Shown here: positions 9,069 to 17,590 of the stretch, one piece after another | How positions within the stretch are numbered: position 1 is the first letter of the stretch | How the letters are laid out: every line of letters starts with the position of its first letter | Assembly (NCBI RefSeq): GCF_039649665.1 | Contig: NZ_JBDJAW010000040.1 | Coordinates: forward strand, 1-64,000 | Length of the DNA stretch: 64,000 nt | Direction of reading: 5' to 3' | DNA from: Microbispora sp. ZYX-F-249 | Lineage (GTDB): Bacteria > Actinomycetota > Actinomycetes > Streptosporangiales > Streptosporangiaceae | Made by a program: the position numbers and the translations under genes | Notes under the pieces: generated by a model | The model's database searches: none | The model's input: only the letters and a program-made list of their open reading frames with translations | Told to the model about the DNA's origin: nothing

Positions 9069-9806
9069 TTAACGGGGACTCGGGCCGCCCGCCTCGAAGG
9101 TGCGGCGGATCATCTGGCCGTCCCTGCCCGGGGTTCCCAGGTCCCTTCCGTTGACCTCCAGGCGGACCGCCCCGGCGTCGCCGATGACCATCCGCACCTT
9201 GTCCTTGGCCGAATAGGTCGTGGTCTTCCCCTCGGGCAGCGTCCCCCGGAAGATCTCCTTGCCCTTGGCGTCCTTGACGTCGACGTAGGCCGGCTTGCGC
9301 GTGGTGACCTTCACCACGACGCGGCCGGGCCCGAAGGCCTCCTCGAGGGTCTTCCTGTCGTGGCCCTTCTCCTGCCGCTCGTGCGCGTGCGGCGCGGTCA
9401 CCGGAAGCTGGGCGGCCGTCGGGCCCGCTTTCTCGCCGGAGCCTCCGAGCATCCGCGCGACGACGACGACCACGACGACGGCCAGGGCGACCGCGGCGGC
9501 CTTCGTCCAGCCGGGGGCCCTGCGGGCCCGCTCGCCCACGTCGCCCCTGAACACGGCCGACGCCCTGACCGGTGACGCGCCGTCGGCGTTCTCCTGCTCG
9601 TACTGCCGCAGGACCTCGTCCGGGTCCAGGCCGAGATCGGAGGCGATGGTCCGGATGTGCCCGCGCGCGTAGAAGTCACCCACCGAGAAGTCGTCCCGCT
9701 CGAAGCGTTCGATGACGGTCTCGCGGATCCGCGTGCGCTCGCCGAGCTGACGCACGGTCAGCCCGGCGCGCTCACGGGCTTCGGCCAAAACAGCACCTAC
9801 GCTCAT
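9069..9806 (-). CDS. RodZ-like HTH membrane protein
   Basis: A 245-residue single-pass membrane protein. Residues about 5-60 form an XRE-like HTH (AGLTVRQLGERTRIRETVIERFERDDF, then ARGHIRTIASDLGLD). A transmembrane segment follows around residue 120 (AAAVALAVVVVVVVARML), and the extracellular end is a DUF4115 beta domain. This is the layout of RodZ, which links MreB to the cell-wall machinery in rod-shaped bacteria; in actinobacteria without a typical rod complex its role is less clear. The start at 9806 has GGGGGGCGG upstream. It leads the rodZ-rimO-pgsA-cinA unit. Confidence 0.8.
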   Translation of the reverse strand: MSVGAVLAEARERAGLTVRQLGERTRIRETVIERFERDDFSVGDFYARGHIRTIASDLGLDPDEVLRQYEQENADGASPVRASAVFRGDVGERARRAPGWTKAAAVALAVVVVVVVARMLGGSGEKAGPTAAQLPVTAPHAHERQEKGHDRKTLEEAFGPGRVVVKVTTRKPAYVDVKDAKGKEIFRGTLPEGKTTTYSAKDKVRMVIGDAGAVRLEVNGRDLGTPGRDGQMIRRTFEAGGPSPR

Positions 9807-9922
9807 CGTTCCGCCCCCCTGTCTGCAAGCGCACCGTCGTCCAGCTCGCCCCACGATGCGTAGTTAGTCACATTCAATCAGTAACTGACTACGGAGGGTA
9901 CCCATGGCGGGACTCGGAGCAA

Positions 9923-10315
9923 CTACCCTGTCACCTCCATAGCGGTTTCGGGGGCGGGACGGGAGACGACGATCTCCAGACGGGAGATCCGCCCCGCGGC
10001 GTCGAGGTCGAAGCGATAGTCGAGGTCCACGGGACTGCCCGGGAACGCGCCCTCCAGCCTGCACGTCACGACCGTACGGCCGGCCACGGCGTCCACGGTG
10101 CGGGCGGACAGCGGTGTCGTGGTGTAGGTGTACCGGCCCGCGACACGGTCGAGCCACCCCCTGATGTCCTCCGTGCCCCGGTAGTCGCGCCCGTCGTCGA
10201 CGACGTGCGCGGTCTCGGCGAAGCACACCACGGCGGCGGCGCGGTCGCCGGCGGCGGTCAGGCTCAGATAGGCGCGCACGGCGTCGGGGCATCCGGCGAG
10301 CGGCGAGTTCGTCAT
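9923..10315 (-). CDS. SnoaL/NTF2-like protein
   Basis: A 130-residue protein of the NTF2/SnoaL-like superfamily. The N-terminal helices (AVRAYLSLTAAGDRAAAVVCFAETAHVVDDG) lead into RGTEDIRGWLDRV and then a beta sheet, the usual cone-shaped fold. Members range from ketosteroid isomerases and polyketide cyclases to non-catalytic binding proteins; no catalytic residue can be named here. It is divergent from the HxlR regulator and shares a perfect operator with it, so it is probably the regulator's target. The pair interrupts the ftsK-rodZ neighbourhood. Confidence 0.75.
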   Translation of the reverse strand: MTNSPLAGCPDAVRAYLSLTAAGDRAAAVVCFAETAHVVDDGRDYRGTEDIRGWLDRVAGRYTYTTTPLSARTVDAVAGRTVVTCRLEGAFPGSPVDLDYRFDLDAAGRISRLEIVVSRPAPETAMEVTG

Positions 10316-10342
10316 GGCGGGCTCCTACGAGTGACTTCGGTC

Positions 10343-10366
10343 TTAGCAGTTACCAGTAACTGCTAA
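10343..10366. promoter_or_regulatory. Perfect palindromic operator, HxlR type
   Basis: Two 11-bp arms, TTAGCAGTTAC (10343-10353) and GTAACTGCTAA (10356-10366), separated by CA, are exact inverted repeats. The site lies in the 76-bp gap between the NTF2-like gene and the divergent HxlR gene, 26 bp before the latter's ATG. It is the natural site for autoregulation. Confidence 0.75.
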
Positions 10367-10391
10367 CATAGCAGTCAATCGACCGAAGGGG

Positions 10392-10919
10392 ATGGACATG
10401 GTCAGCAAGATCCGGCTTGAAGATCGTGAGTGTCCCCTGTCCGCGACGATGGGCGTCGTGGGCGAGTGGTGGACCGTGCTGATCCTGCACGACTGCTTCG
10501 ACGGGTACACCCGCTTCGACGAGTTCCAGGCCAACATCGGCCTGTCGTCGAGCATGCTCACCACGCGCCTGAAGAGCCTCGTCGATCGCGGCATCCTGGA
10601 GCGCAGGCCCTACCAGGAACGGCCGGTCCGGTACGAGTACGTGCTCACCGACCTCGGGCGGTCGCTGCGGCCGGTGCTCGTCGCGCTCGCGGCCTGGCGG
10701 AACGCGCAGCTGGCCCCGGAAGAGCGGGCGATGATCCTCGTGGACGCGCGGACCGGCCGGGAGGCCGAGCCCGTGGTCGTCGACGCCCACACGGGCGAGC
10801 GCGTCGACGGTCCCGGCCATGTCTTCGCCGCCGGGCCCGCCGCCGGGCCGCTCATGCGGCAGCGGTACGAGGGCGTGGCGCGCCGGCCGGCCCCCGCGCC
10901 GGGGGCCGGACCGGCCTGA
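10392..10919 (+). CDS. HxlR-family transcriptional regulator
   Basis: A 175-residue winged-helix regulator. The family core is clear: ECPLSATMGVVGEWWTVLILHDCFDGYTRFDEF, then IGLSSSMLTTRLKSLVDRGILERRPYQERPVRYEYVLTDLGRSL. The Cys near residue 14 is conserved in HxlR proteins that sense quinones or reactive electrophiles (HypR, YodB). The C-terminal ~60 residues extend beyond the core and are Ala/Pro-rich. Starts at codon 1 or codon 3 (MVSK) are both possible. It is divergent from the NTF2-like gene over a perfect palindrome and ends 15 bp before the convergent ftsK stop. Confidence 0.9.
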   Translation: MDMVSKIRLEDRECPLSATMGVVGEWWTVLILHDCFDGYTRFDEFQANIGLSSSMLTTRLKSLVDRGILERRPYQERPVRYEYVLTDLGRSLRPVLVALAAWRNAQLAPEERAMILVDARTGREAEPVVVDAHTGERVDGPGHVFAAGPAAGPLMRQRYEGVARRPAPAPGAGPA

Positions 10920-10934
10920 CAGCGGGCGGCGGCC

Positions 10935-13478
10935 TTACGACTCCCCGCGCAGCTCGGCGAGCAGGCCGGGCAGCTCGTCGGGCTTGACCAGCACCTCCCT
11001 GGCCTTGGACCCCTCGCTCGGGCCGACCACGTTGCGGCTCTCCAGCAGGTCCATCAGGCGGCCTGCCTTGGCGAAGCCGACCCGCAGCTTGCGCTGGAGC
11101 ATGGACGTGGAGCCGAACTGGGTCGACACGATCAGCTCGGCCGCCTGGACCAGCAGGTCGAGGTCGTCGCCGATCTCCTCGTCGATCTCCCGCTTCGCGG
11201 CGGCGGGCGCGGCGACGTCCTCCCGGTACTCGGCCTGCATCTGGGCCTTGCAGTGGGTGACGACCTCCGCGATCTCCTTCTCGGAGATGAAGGCGTTCTG
11301 CAGCCGCATCGGCTTGCTCGCGCCCATCGGCAGGAACAGCGCGTCGCCCTGCCCGACGAGCTTCTCGGCGCCGGGCTGGTCGAGGATGACCCGCGAGTCG
11401 GCGAGCGAGGAGGTCGCGAACGCCAGCCGCGAGGGCACGTTCGCCTTGATCAACCCGGTGACGACGTCCACGGACGGCCGCTGGGTGGCGATGACCAGGT
11501 GGATGCCGGCGGCACGGGCCAGCTGCGTGATGCGGACGATCGAGTCCTCCACGTCGCGCGGCGCCACCATCATCAGGTCGGCCAGCTCGTCCACGATCAC
11601 CAGCAGATAGGGGTACGGCTGGTAGACGCGCTCGCTGCCCGGCGGCGGCACCAGCTTGCCCGCGCGCACGGCCTTGTTGAAGTCGTCCACGTGCCGGAAG
11701 CCGCTGGCCGCGAGGTCGTCGTACCTCCGGTCCATCTCGCCCACCACCCATTCGAGGGCCTCGGCGGCCTTCTTCGGGTTGGTGATGATGGGCGTGATGA
11801 GGTGCGGGATGCCCTCGTACGCGCTGAGCTCCACCCGTTTGGGGTCGACCAGCACCATGCGGACCTCGTCGGGCGTGGCCCGCAGCAGGATCGAGGAGAT
11901 CAGCCCGTTGATGCACGTCGACTTTCCCGCGCCGGTGGCGCCCGCGATGAGGATGTGCGGCATCTTGGCCAGGTTGGCCACGATGGTGCGGCCCTCGACG
12001 TCCTTGCCGAGCCCGACGATCATCGGGTGGTGGTCGGCCTGGGCCACCTGCGAGCGCAGCACGTCGCCGAGGGACACGAGGTCCTTGTCGACGTTGGGGA
12101 TCTCCACGCCGATCGCCGACTTGCCGGGGATCGGCGACAGGATCCGCACGTCGGCGGACTTGACGGCGTAGGCGATGTTCTTGGTGAGCGCGGTGACCTT
12201 CTCGACCTTGACGGCCGGGCCCAGCTCGATCTCGTACCGGGTCACCGTCGGGCCCCGGGTGAACCCGACGACCTGCGCGTCGATGGAGAACTGCTCCAGC
12301 ACGCTGGTCAGCGCGTTCACGACCGTCCGGTTGGCCTTGGTCTCCTGCTTGGGGGCGCTGCCCGGCCGCAGCATCGCCAGGTCCGGCAGCGTGTAGGGCC
12401 CCTCCTGGCTGGACAGGACGAGCTGCTCCACCTTGCGCGGCGCGGGCGTCGGCAGCGGAGGCTGCGGCGCCGGCTTGGGGAGCCGCATCTCCGGCTCGGT
12501 CGGCTCGGCCGACTCCGTGACCTCGTCCACCAGGCCGGGGACGATCTCCGGTGCGTGGTCCTTCTCCGCCAGCACGGGCGTGTCGTACGGCTTGACGCCG
12601 TCGCCGCCCTCGACCGCGTCGCGCCCGCCGCCCTGCTGCTTGCGCGTGCGCTTCCTGGCCGGCGCCGGGCCCTTGCGGGGCTCCCCGGTCTCCTCCGGCC
12701 GCTGGAAGAGCATGTGCTGGATCTCGGCGAGGCGCTCGGGGATGCGGTGGACCGGCGTCGCGGTGATCACCAGCAGGCCGAAGCCGGACAGCATCAGCAG
12801 CAGCGGGATCGTGATGAACGCCGGCAGGATGCTCGACGGCGGAGCCGAGACGATGAAACCGATCATGCCGCCCGCCGCCGACACGTTGTCCATGCCGTCC
12901 TCGGGCCCGCCCGAGGGGTACGGCGTGCCGTGCGCGACGTGCACGATACCGAGGATCCCGGCCAGCAGCGCGGTCCAGCCGATGCCCATCCTGCCGGTCT
13001 CGGCGTTCTGGTCGGGGTGGCGCAGCAGCCGCCAGGCGAGCAGCGCGAGCAGCACGGGCACCCCCCAGGCGAGCGCCCCCACCGTCCCGCGCACCACGGC
13101 GTCGACGAAGGCGGCGAAACCCGTCTTGGTGTCCCGCCAGGTCAGGGCGGCGAGCACGATGGCGCCCGCGAGCACCGACAGGCCCTGCCCGTCGCGGCGG
13201 TGCACGGGATCGAGGTCGCGGGCGCCCTGGCCGAGCCCCCGCGCGGCCTTGCCGACGCCGTTCGCCACCAGCATCCACATGCTGATGAAGATCTTGCCGA
13301 TGATGAGGAAGAACCAGCTGACCGGGTCCTGGCCGGTGGCGACCGGCCGCTTGGGCGCGGGCCTGGGCGCGGCCCTGCCTCGGGAACCCGCCGGGGATCG
13401 CTTCGGGGAAGCCGTACGGGATCCGGAGCGCGACGCGGGGCGCTTGCCGGACCCCTGTCCGGACGTACGGGTGGCCAT
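10935..13478 (-). CDS. ftsK: DNA translocase FtsK/SpoIIIE
   Basis: An 847-residue septal DNA pump that moves chromosome ends across the division plane. Residues ~1-55 are basic and disordered. Four hydrophobic segments follow (~55-260), then an acidic/Pro linker, then the motor domain with Walker A GATGAGKST and Walker B LLVIVDELADLMM. The C-terminal gamma winged helix (STSMLQRKLRVGFAKAGRLMDLLESRNVVGPSEGSKAREVL) reads the orientation sequences. Length is normal for actinobacteria. It is the last housekeeping gene before the biosynthetic cluster. Confidence 0.95.
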   Translation of the reverse strand: MATRTSGQGSGKRPASRSGSRTASPKRSPAGSRGRAAPRPAPKRPVATGQDPVSWFFLIIGKIFISMWMLVANGVGKAARGLGQGARDLDPVHRRDGQGLSVLAGAIVLAALTWRDTKTGFAAFVDAVVRGTVGALAWGVPVLLALLAWRLLRHPDQNAETGRMGIGWTALLAGILGIVHVAHGTPYPSGGPEDGMDNVSAAGGMIGFIVSAPPSSILPAFITIPLLLMLSGFGLLVITATPVHRIPERLAEIQHMLFQRPEETGEPRKGPAPARKRTRKQQGGGRDAVEGGDGVKPYDTPVLAEKDHAPEIVPGLVDEVTESAEPTEPEMRLPKPAPQPPLPTPAPRKVEQLVLSSQEGPYTLPDLAMLRPGSAPKQETKANRTVVNALTSVLEQFSIDAQVVGFTRGPTVTRYEIELGPAVKVEKVTALTKNIAYAVKSADVRILSPIPGKSAIGVEIPNVDKDLVSLGDVLRSQVAQADHHPMIVGLGKDVEGRTIVANLAKMPHILIAGATGAGKSTCINGLISSILLRATPDEVRMVLVDPKRVELSAYEGIPHLITPIITNPKKAAEALEWVVGEMDRRYDDLAASGFRHVDDFNKAVRAGKLVPPPGSERVYQPYPYLLVIVDELADLMMVAPRDVEDSIVRITQLARAAGIHLVIATQRPSVDVVTGLIKANVPSRLAFATSSLADSRVILDQPGAEKLVGQGDALFLPMGASKPMRLQNAFISEKEIAEVVTHCKAQMQAEYREDVAAPAAAKREIDEEIGDDLDLLVQAAELIVSTQFGSTSMLQRKLRVGFAKAGRLMDLLESRNVVGPSEGSKAREVLVKPDELPGLLAELRGES

Positions 13479-13562
13479 GATGCCGAAGTTACCCCGGATG
13501 AGGGCGATTACCGGGGCGGCGCGCCGGACGGGGGCCGGACGGGGAGCCGGGTGCCGGGCCGG

Positions 13563-14282
13563 TCACCGGTCGGCGGCGACCCGGTGCAGCAGCCCCGCGA
13601 GCCGTCCGGGCGTCGAGATCATCGGCCAGTGCCCGGTGTCGAGGGTCTCGAACCGCCAGTTCGGCAGGCCGCGCATGGCGCGCACGTCCTCGGAGACGCT
13701 GCCGTCGAAGTGTTCCTTGGCGCACACGACGTAAGTCGCCCGCTGGTGCGCCAGCGGCCGGGTCAGCACGGCGGGCTCGGCGATGGTGCGCCCCGGGTGA
13801 CCGACGAAACGCTCGGTCAGCCGGCGCGCCTGCCGCAGCGACAGTCCCTGGCCCTCCGCCACGATCTGGGCGTCGGGCGCCGGCCAGCGCCCGTTGTTGT
13901 CCGCGATGAGCCGCAGTTCCGCGGCGTGCTGGCGCTCCGGGAAGGCGTGCAGCATCGACTTGCCGTCGTGCGGCAGGAACCCCTCGACGAACACCGTCTG
14001 CGCCACCCGGTCGAACGCCCGGTCGGCCACCTGGCCGGCCACGATGCCCGAGTAGCTGTGGCCCACGACGATCACGTCGTGGAGGTCCCGGGCCTCCAGG
14101 AGCGACAGGACGGTCTCGACGTGCGTCTCCAGGCCGACGTTCGAGACGTCCGTGTCCGCGCTCGACAGGCCGGGCAGCGTGACGGGAAGGGCGTGGTGGC
14201 CGAGGCCGCGCAGGCGCCGCGCCACCGGCTCCCACGCCCACGCCCCCATCCAGGGACCGGGGATCAGAACGAAGGTCTTCAC
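13563..14282 (-). CDS. Alpha/beta hydrolase (esterase/methylesterase-like)
   Basis: A 239-residue single-domain alpha/beta hydrolase. FVLIPGPWMGAWAWEPVARRL gives the oxyanion-hole region, VVGHSYSGIV is the nucleophile elbow with Ser near residue 82, and TGHWPMISTP holds the catalytic His. The HGxWxGxWxW-like opening resembles plant-type methylesterases/hydroxynitrile lyases and their bacterial salicylate-esterase-like relatives. It is the first gene past ftsK and is followed on the same strand by the phosphopantetheinyl transferase and its small partner upstream. Substrate unknown; a hydrolytic step or product release in the cluster is possible. Confidence 0.75.
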   Translation of the reverse strand: MKTFVLIPGPWMGAWAWEPVARRLRGLGHHALPVTLPGLSSADTDVSNVGLETHVETVLSLLEARDLHDVIVVGHSYSGIVAGQVADRAFDRVAQTVFVEGFLPHDGKSMLHAFPERQHAAELRLIADNNGRWPAPDAQIVAEGQGLSLRQARRLTERFVGHPGRTIAEPAVLTRPLAHQRATYVVCAKEHFDGSVSEDVRAMRGLPNWRFETLDTGHWPMISTPGRLAGLLHRVAADR

Positions 14283-14353
14283 GGTGACTCATATCCTCTT
14301 CTTCTCGCACGACTGCTTCTCATGCCGCCGGTCCTCATGCGGCTCTCATGGGG

Positions 14354-14373
14354 CGGGCCCTTCACGGGGCCCG
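14354..14373 (-). terminator. Possible terminator after the phosphopantetheinyl transferase
   Basis: CGGGCCC and GGGCCCG form a 7-bp stem with a 6-nt loop, 15 bp past the phosphopantetheinyl transferase stop on the minus strand. It is short and not followed by T residues, so the call is weak. Confidence 0.3.
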
Positions 14374-14387
14374 TTGTCATGCCGTTG

Positions 14388-15149
14388 TCACGCGGCCGCG
14401 GGCAGCGGGACGACGGACAGCTGCTCGCGGCGGACCTGGCGCGTCTCCACGACCTCGACGTCGCGGTCCCCGGTGAGCAGGGCGACGACTCCGAGGTATC
14501 CGGGACCGGGGTCGAGCCGGTGGATGCGCACCGTCTCGGGAGGGATGTCCAGCGGCCAGCGCAGCAGCGTCGGGGGGTCCCCCGTGAGGTCGAACTCGAC
14601 GAGGTCCGGCGAGATGCGCAGGCCGTGCCCGGTGGCCTTGAGCGCCGCCTCCTTACACACCCAAATGCGGACGAAAGCCTCGTACTGCTCGTGCTCCGGC
14701 AGGGCCAGCACGACATCCCGCTCGCGCGGGGTGAGCGCGCACTGCACCAGGTCCTCCACCGAGCCCGCGGGCACCAGCTCCTCCACGTCGACCCCGAGGG
14801 GCGCCTCCGAGGTCAGGGCCACCGCGACGCGGTCCCCGGAGTGGGAGACGGAAGCGTGCAGGACGGTCCCGCCCGCCCGGATGCTCGGCCGGCCGTGGTG
14901 CTTGTCGCAGTCCGGGCACGTCCGGTCGACCACCACGTTCCCCGGGCTGATGCCGAGCCGGGCCCCCGCCGCCAGCCGCAGCAGGCGGGCGCCGGTCAGG
15001 AACCGGCGGCGGTCCTGGTCGCGCCGGAAACGCGCGGCCCGCTCCAGCTCGGCGACGCTGAGCGGCTCGGTCAGGGTGTCGATCGTCTCGTGCCGCGGAT
15101 CGGCCCACCACACGTGACACTCGCCCGTACGCAAGACGGAGACAACCAT
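14388..15149 (-). CDS. Sfp-type 4'-phosphopantetheinyl transferase
   Basis: A 253-residue enzyme that moves phosphopantetheine from CoA to the conserved serine of carrier proteins, making them active. Both catalytic motifs are seen: LGVDVEEL (Mg-binding Asp and Glu) and WVCKEAALKATGHGL. An N-terminal ARFRRDQDRRRFLTGARLLR region matches the CoA-binding half. The double-size, pseudo-dimeric length marks the Sfp class rather than AcpS. The ATG at 15149 follows GAGGAG. It likely primes the carrier domain of the NRPS at 40.8-42.5 kb. A 23-bp gap links it to the small gene upstream. Confidence 0.92.
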   Translation of the reverse strand: MVVSVLRTGECHVWWADPRHETIDTLTEPLSVAELERAARFRRDQDRRRFLTGARLLRLAAGARLGISPGNVVVDRTCPDCDKHHGRPSIRAGGTVLHASVSHSGDRVAVALTSEAPLGVDVEELVPAGSVEDLVQCALTPRERDVVLALPEHEQYEAFVRIWVCKEAALKATGHGLRISPDLVEFDLTGDPPTLLRWPLDIPPETVRIHRLDPGPGYLGVVALLTGDRDVEVVETRQVRREQLSVVPLPAAA

Positions 15150-15172
15150 CGAATCTTCTCCTCTCGTAGCCG

Positions 15173-15442
15173 TTACTCCGGAAGGCCGGCCGCCACGGGG
15201 CGGCAGGCCACCAGTTCCAGATGACTGAGCTCCGAACTGGCGAGGGCCCGCTCCACCTCGGCGTGGACCTCCTCGCTCGTCGTCTCCTCGCCGGCGCGGA
15301 TCCGGATGACGATCTCGCCGGCCACCTGACTCAGATCCTTTTGCCATTGCCGCGGCAGTAGAGCCAGCACCCGGATTCCGTCGACCGGTGAAGTCGGCGC
15401 GGACCACGGTGCGCTCCGCCGCATCGTCAGTTGATAGAGCAT
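15173..15442 (-). CDS. Small conserved-looking protein of unknown function (89 aa)
   Basis: I do not recognise this 89-residue protein. It has no signal peptide and no membrane segment. The middle (VAGEIVIRIRAGEETTSEEVHAEVERALASS) reads as a beta strand followed by a long amphipathic helix. The start at 15442 has GAGAAGG about ten bases upstream. It is 23 bp before the phosphopantetheinyl transferase on the same strand and probably translated with it. Two motif-B copies lie 97-135 bp upstream, arguing that this is the first gene of the unit. Codon use is high-GC like its neighbours. Confidence 0.55.
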   Translation of the reverse strand: MLYQLTMRRSAPWSAPTSPVDGIRVLALLPRQWQKDLSQVAGEIVIRIRAGEETTSEEVHAEVERALASSELSHLELVACRPVAAGLPE

Positions 15443-15538
15443 GACCTACGAACCTTCTCTCGCCTCCAGCCGCTCTGACCTGCGATCCTCACACCATCAC
15501 TGTGCTCCGGGGGACCGCCGGTTACCAGGCTCGGGGAA

Positions 15539-15577
15539 GGCAGCAAGCTGCACGCGGGTAACCGCAAGCTGCCAACG
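15539..15577. promoter_or_regulatory. Two motif-B copies upstream of the small gene/PPTase unit
   Basis: GGCAGCAAGCTGCA at 15539-15552 and CCGCAAGCTGCC at 15563-15574 resemble the palindromic element GGCAG-(G/C)AAG-CTGCC found at 17591, 22378, 26403 and 26950. An 8-bp inverted repeat CGGTTACC/GGTAACCG brackets the first copy. The site would control transcription of the minus-strand unit starting at 15442. Confidence 0.4.
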
Positions 15578-15654
15578 GGAGGTGCGGCGAGGGCACGCCG
15601 AAACGCCCGGCCCGCCGAGGGCGGGGTCCGGGCGTCAGGAGACGGCCGTACGGC

Positions 15655-17322
15655 TTACAGAGGCACGTTCCCGTGCTTGCGCTGCGCGGCGGGCGCGCGC
15701 TTGTCGCGCAGCATGGCCAGGCCGCGGGCGACCGCCGAACGGGTGTGCACCGGGTCGATGACGTCGTCGACCAGCCCCCGCTCCGCGGCGTAGTAGGGGT
15801 GGACGAGCTCCTCGGTGTAGTCGTCGAGCAGCTCCGCCCGCCGCCCGGCGGGATCGGCGGCGGCGGCCAGTTCCTTGCGGTAGACGACGTTGACCGCGCC
15901 CTCGGCGCCCATCACCGCGATCTCGTTCGTGGGCCACGCCAGGGACAGGTCGGCCCCGATGGACCTGGAATCCATCACGATGTACGCGCCGCCGTACGCC
16001 TTGCGCAGGATGACCTGGATGCGGGGAACGGTCGCCTCGCAGTAGGCGTACAGCAGCTTGGCGCCGTGCCGGATGATGCCGGCGTACTCCTGGTCGGCGC
16101 CCGGGAGGAAGCCCGGCACGTCGACCAGCGTCACCAGCGGGATGCTGAACGCGTCGCAGAACCGCACGAACCGGGCGGCCTTCTGCGAGGCGGCGACGTC
16201 CAGCACGCCGGCCAGCACCAGCGGCTGGTTGGCGACGACGCCGACCACCTCACCGTCGATCCTGGCCAGCGCGCAGATGACGTTGCCCGCCCAGTTCTCG
16301 TGCAGTTCCAGGAATTCACCGTCGTCCACCACCTCGGCGACGACGTCGCGCATGTCGTACGGCTTGTTCGGCTCGGGCGGGACGATCTCGGCCAGCCGGG
16401 GCCTGGGGTCGTCGGCCGCGCCGCGCGAGGGCGCCCGCGGGGGCAGCTCCAGGTTGTTGCCGGGCAGCATCGACACCAGGTAGCGGACGTCCTCCAGGCA
16501 GCTCTCCTCGTCGTCGTGCACGAACGTCGCCACGCCCGACCGGGTCCCGTGGACCTGCGCGCCGCCGAGCTCGGCGTGGCTGATGCGCTGCCCGGTCACC
16601 GCCTCCACGACGTCGGGCCCGGTGAGGTAGAGCTGGGCCGGGCCGTCGACCATGAAGGTGAAGTCGGCCAGCGCGGTGGAGTAGGCCGCGCCGCCGGCGC
16701 AGGGGCCGAGCACGACGCTGATCTGCGGGATCACGCCCGATGCCTGGACGTTGCGCCGGAAGATGCCGCCGTAGCCGTTGAGGGACAGCGCGCCCTCCTG
16801 GATCCGGGCGCCGCCGCTGTCGTTGAGCCCGATGAAGGGCGAGCCGGTGGAGATGGCCAGATCCATCACCTTGTGGATCTTCCGTGCGTGGGCCTCGCCG
16901 AGTGAGCCGCCGAAGATGGTGAAGTCCTGCGCGTACACGAAGACGCGGCGGCCGTGGATCGTCCCCGAGCCGGTGACCACGCCGTCGGTGGCCGGGCGGC
17001 GCTTCTCCATGCCCAGCCCGTGGGCCTGGTGCCGCCGGAACATGTCGATCTCCACGAACGAGCCCTCGTCGAGCAGCAGGTCGAGCCGTTCGCGGGCCGT
17101 GCGCTTGCCGAGGGCGTGCTGGCGGTCGACGGCCTTGCGGTCGCCGGCGAGGATCTCCTCGCGCCGGTTCTCGTGCTCTTCGCGCAGCAGGCGCATGGAC
17201 CTCCGCCGCGGCGGCTCCTGTCCGCGCGGCTGGGGGGCGGGCTGCAGGATCCTGCCACGTCCGCCGGGCCCGCCGGGTTCGGGCAGGGACACCAGGACGA
17301 AATCGAGCTCCGAGGCGGTCAC
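15655..17322 (-). CDS. Acyl-CoA carboxylase beta (carboxyltransferase) subunit
   Basis: A 555-residue biotin-dependent carboxyltransferase of the PccB/AccD5 type, which carboxylates acetyl-, propionyl- or longer acyl-CoA to give malonyl- or methylmalonyl-type extender units. ALGKRTARERLDLLLDEGSFVEID is the family N-terminus. The two oxyanion holes are seen as GPCAGGAAYSTALADF and YGGAYIVMDSRSIGADLSLAWP, with AVMGAEGAVNVVYR near the end. The first ~42 residues are a Pro/Gly/Arg-rich extension that PccB proteins normally lack; the GTG at 17322 has a strong GGGAGGAG, while the alternative ATG at 17196 does not. No biotin carboxylase alpha subunit is in the window, so it must borrow a genomic one. 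The start overlaps a truncated epimerase frame. Confidence 0.88.
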   Translation of the reverse strand: MTASELDFVLVSLPEPGGPGGRGRILQPAPQPRGQEPPRRRSMRLLREEHENRREEILAGDRKAVDRQHALGKRTARERLDLLLDEGSFVEIDMFRRHQAHGLGMEKRRPATDGVVTGSGTIHGRRVFVYAQDFTIFGGSLGEAHARKIHKVMDLAISTGSPFIGLNDSGGARIQEGALSLNGYGGIFRRNVQASGVIPQISVVLGPCAGGAAYSTALADFTFMVDGPAQLYLTGPDVVEAVTGQRISHAELGGAQVHGTRSGVATFVHDDEESCLEDVRYLVSMLPGNNLELPPRAPSRGAADDPRPRLAEIVPPEPNKPYDMRDVVAEVVDDGEFLELHENWAGNVICALARIDGEVVGVVANQPLVLAGVLDVAASQKAARFVRFCDAFSIPLVTLVDVPGFLPGADQEYAGIIRHGAKLLYAYCEATVPRIQVILRKAYGGAYIVMDSRSIGADLSLAWPTNEIAVMGAEGAVNVVYRKELAAAADPAGRRAELLDDYTEELVHPYYAAERGLVDDVIDPVHTRSAVARGLAMLRDKRAPAAQRKHGNVPL

Positions 17323-17507
17323 GTGCGCTCCTCCCCCACCGTGGCGGTGCAGGCTTCGGCATTCAGGGGCCGGACCGGGCCGGCCTGGCGGTCGGGCAAG
17401 CGGCCGCGCCCGCGGACCGGCGCCCGCGTCCGGTGACCCGCCGCCGCGATCGCCGCGACCGGGTGACCTCCGGCGAATCCGGTGCCGCCGGTGACGCTGA
17501 CCAGCAT
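17319..17507 (-). pseudogene. Truncated N-terminus of an NAD-dependent epimerase/dehydratase
   Basis: A 62-codon frame beginning MLVSVTGGTGFAGGHPVAAIAAAGHRTRAPVRG, the Rossmann start (TGGTGFxGxH) of an extended short-chain epimerase. The dinucleotide motif is intact but the remaining ~250 residues are missing; after residue ~33 the sequence becomes Arg/Pro-rich and stops. The stop overlaps the carboxylase start as GTGA (17319-17322), so it may now serve as a translational leader for that gene. The ATG at 17507 has GGGAAGAG upstream. I read it as a decayed or deleted gene, though expression as a small leader protein is possible. Confidence 0.55.
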
Positions 17508-17590
17508 CGCCGCATCTCTTCCCACGTCATCCAGTCAAGGTCGGGGCGTCGTCCGCTGTCACCTTCCCGAGTGCTTTCACCCCTCGCCGA

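Noticed and set aside
11253-15224. A 1323-codon plus-strand open frame
   Set aside because: It runs antisense to ftsK, the hydrolase and the phosphopantetheinyl transferase, has a biased Arg/Gly/Asp/His composition typical of third-position-GC shadow frames, and shows no domain.
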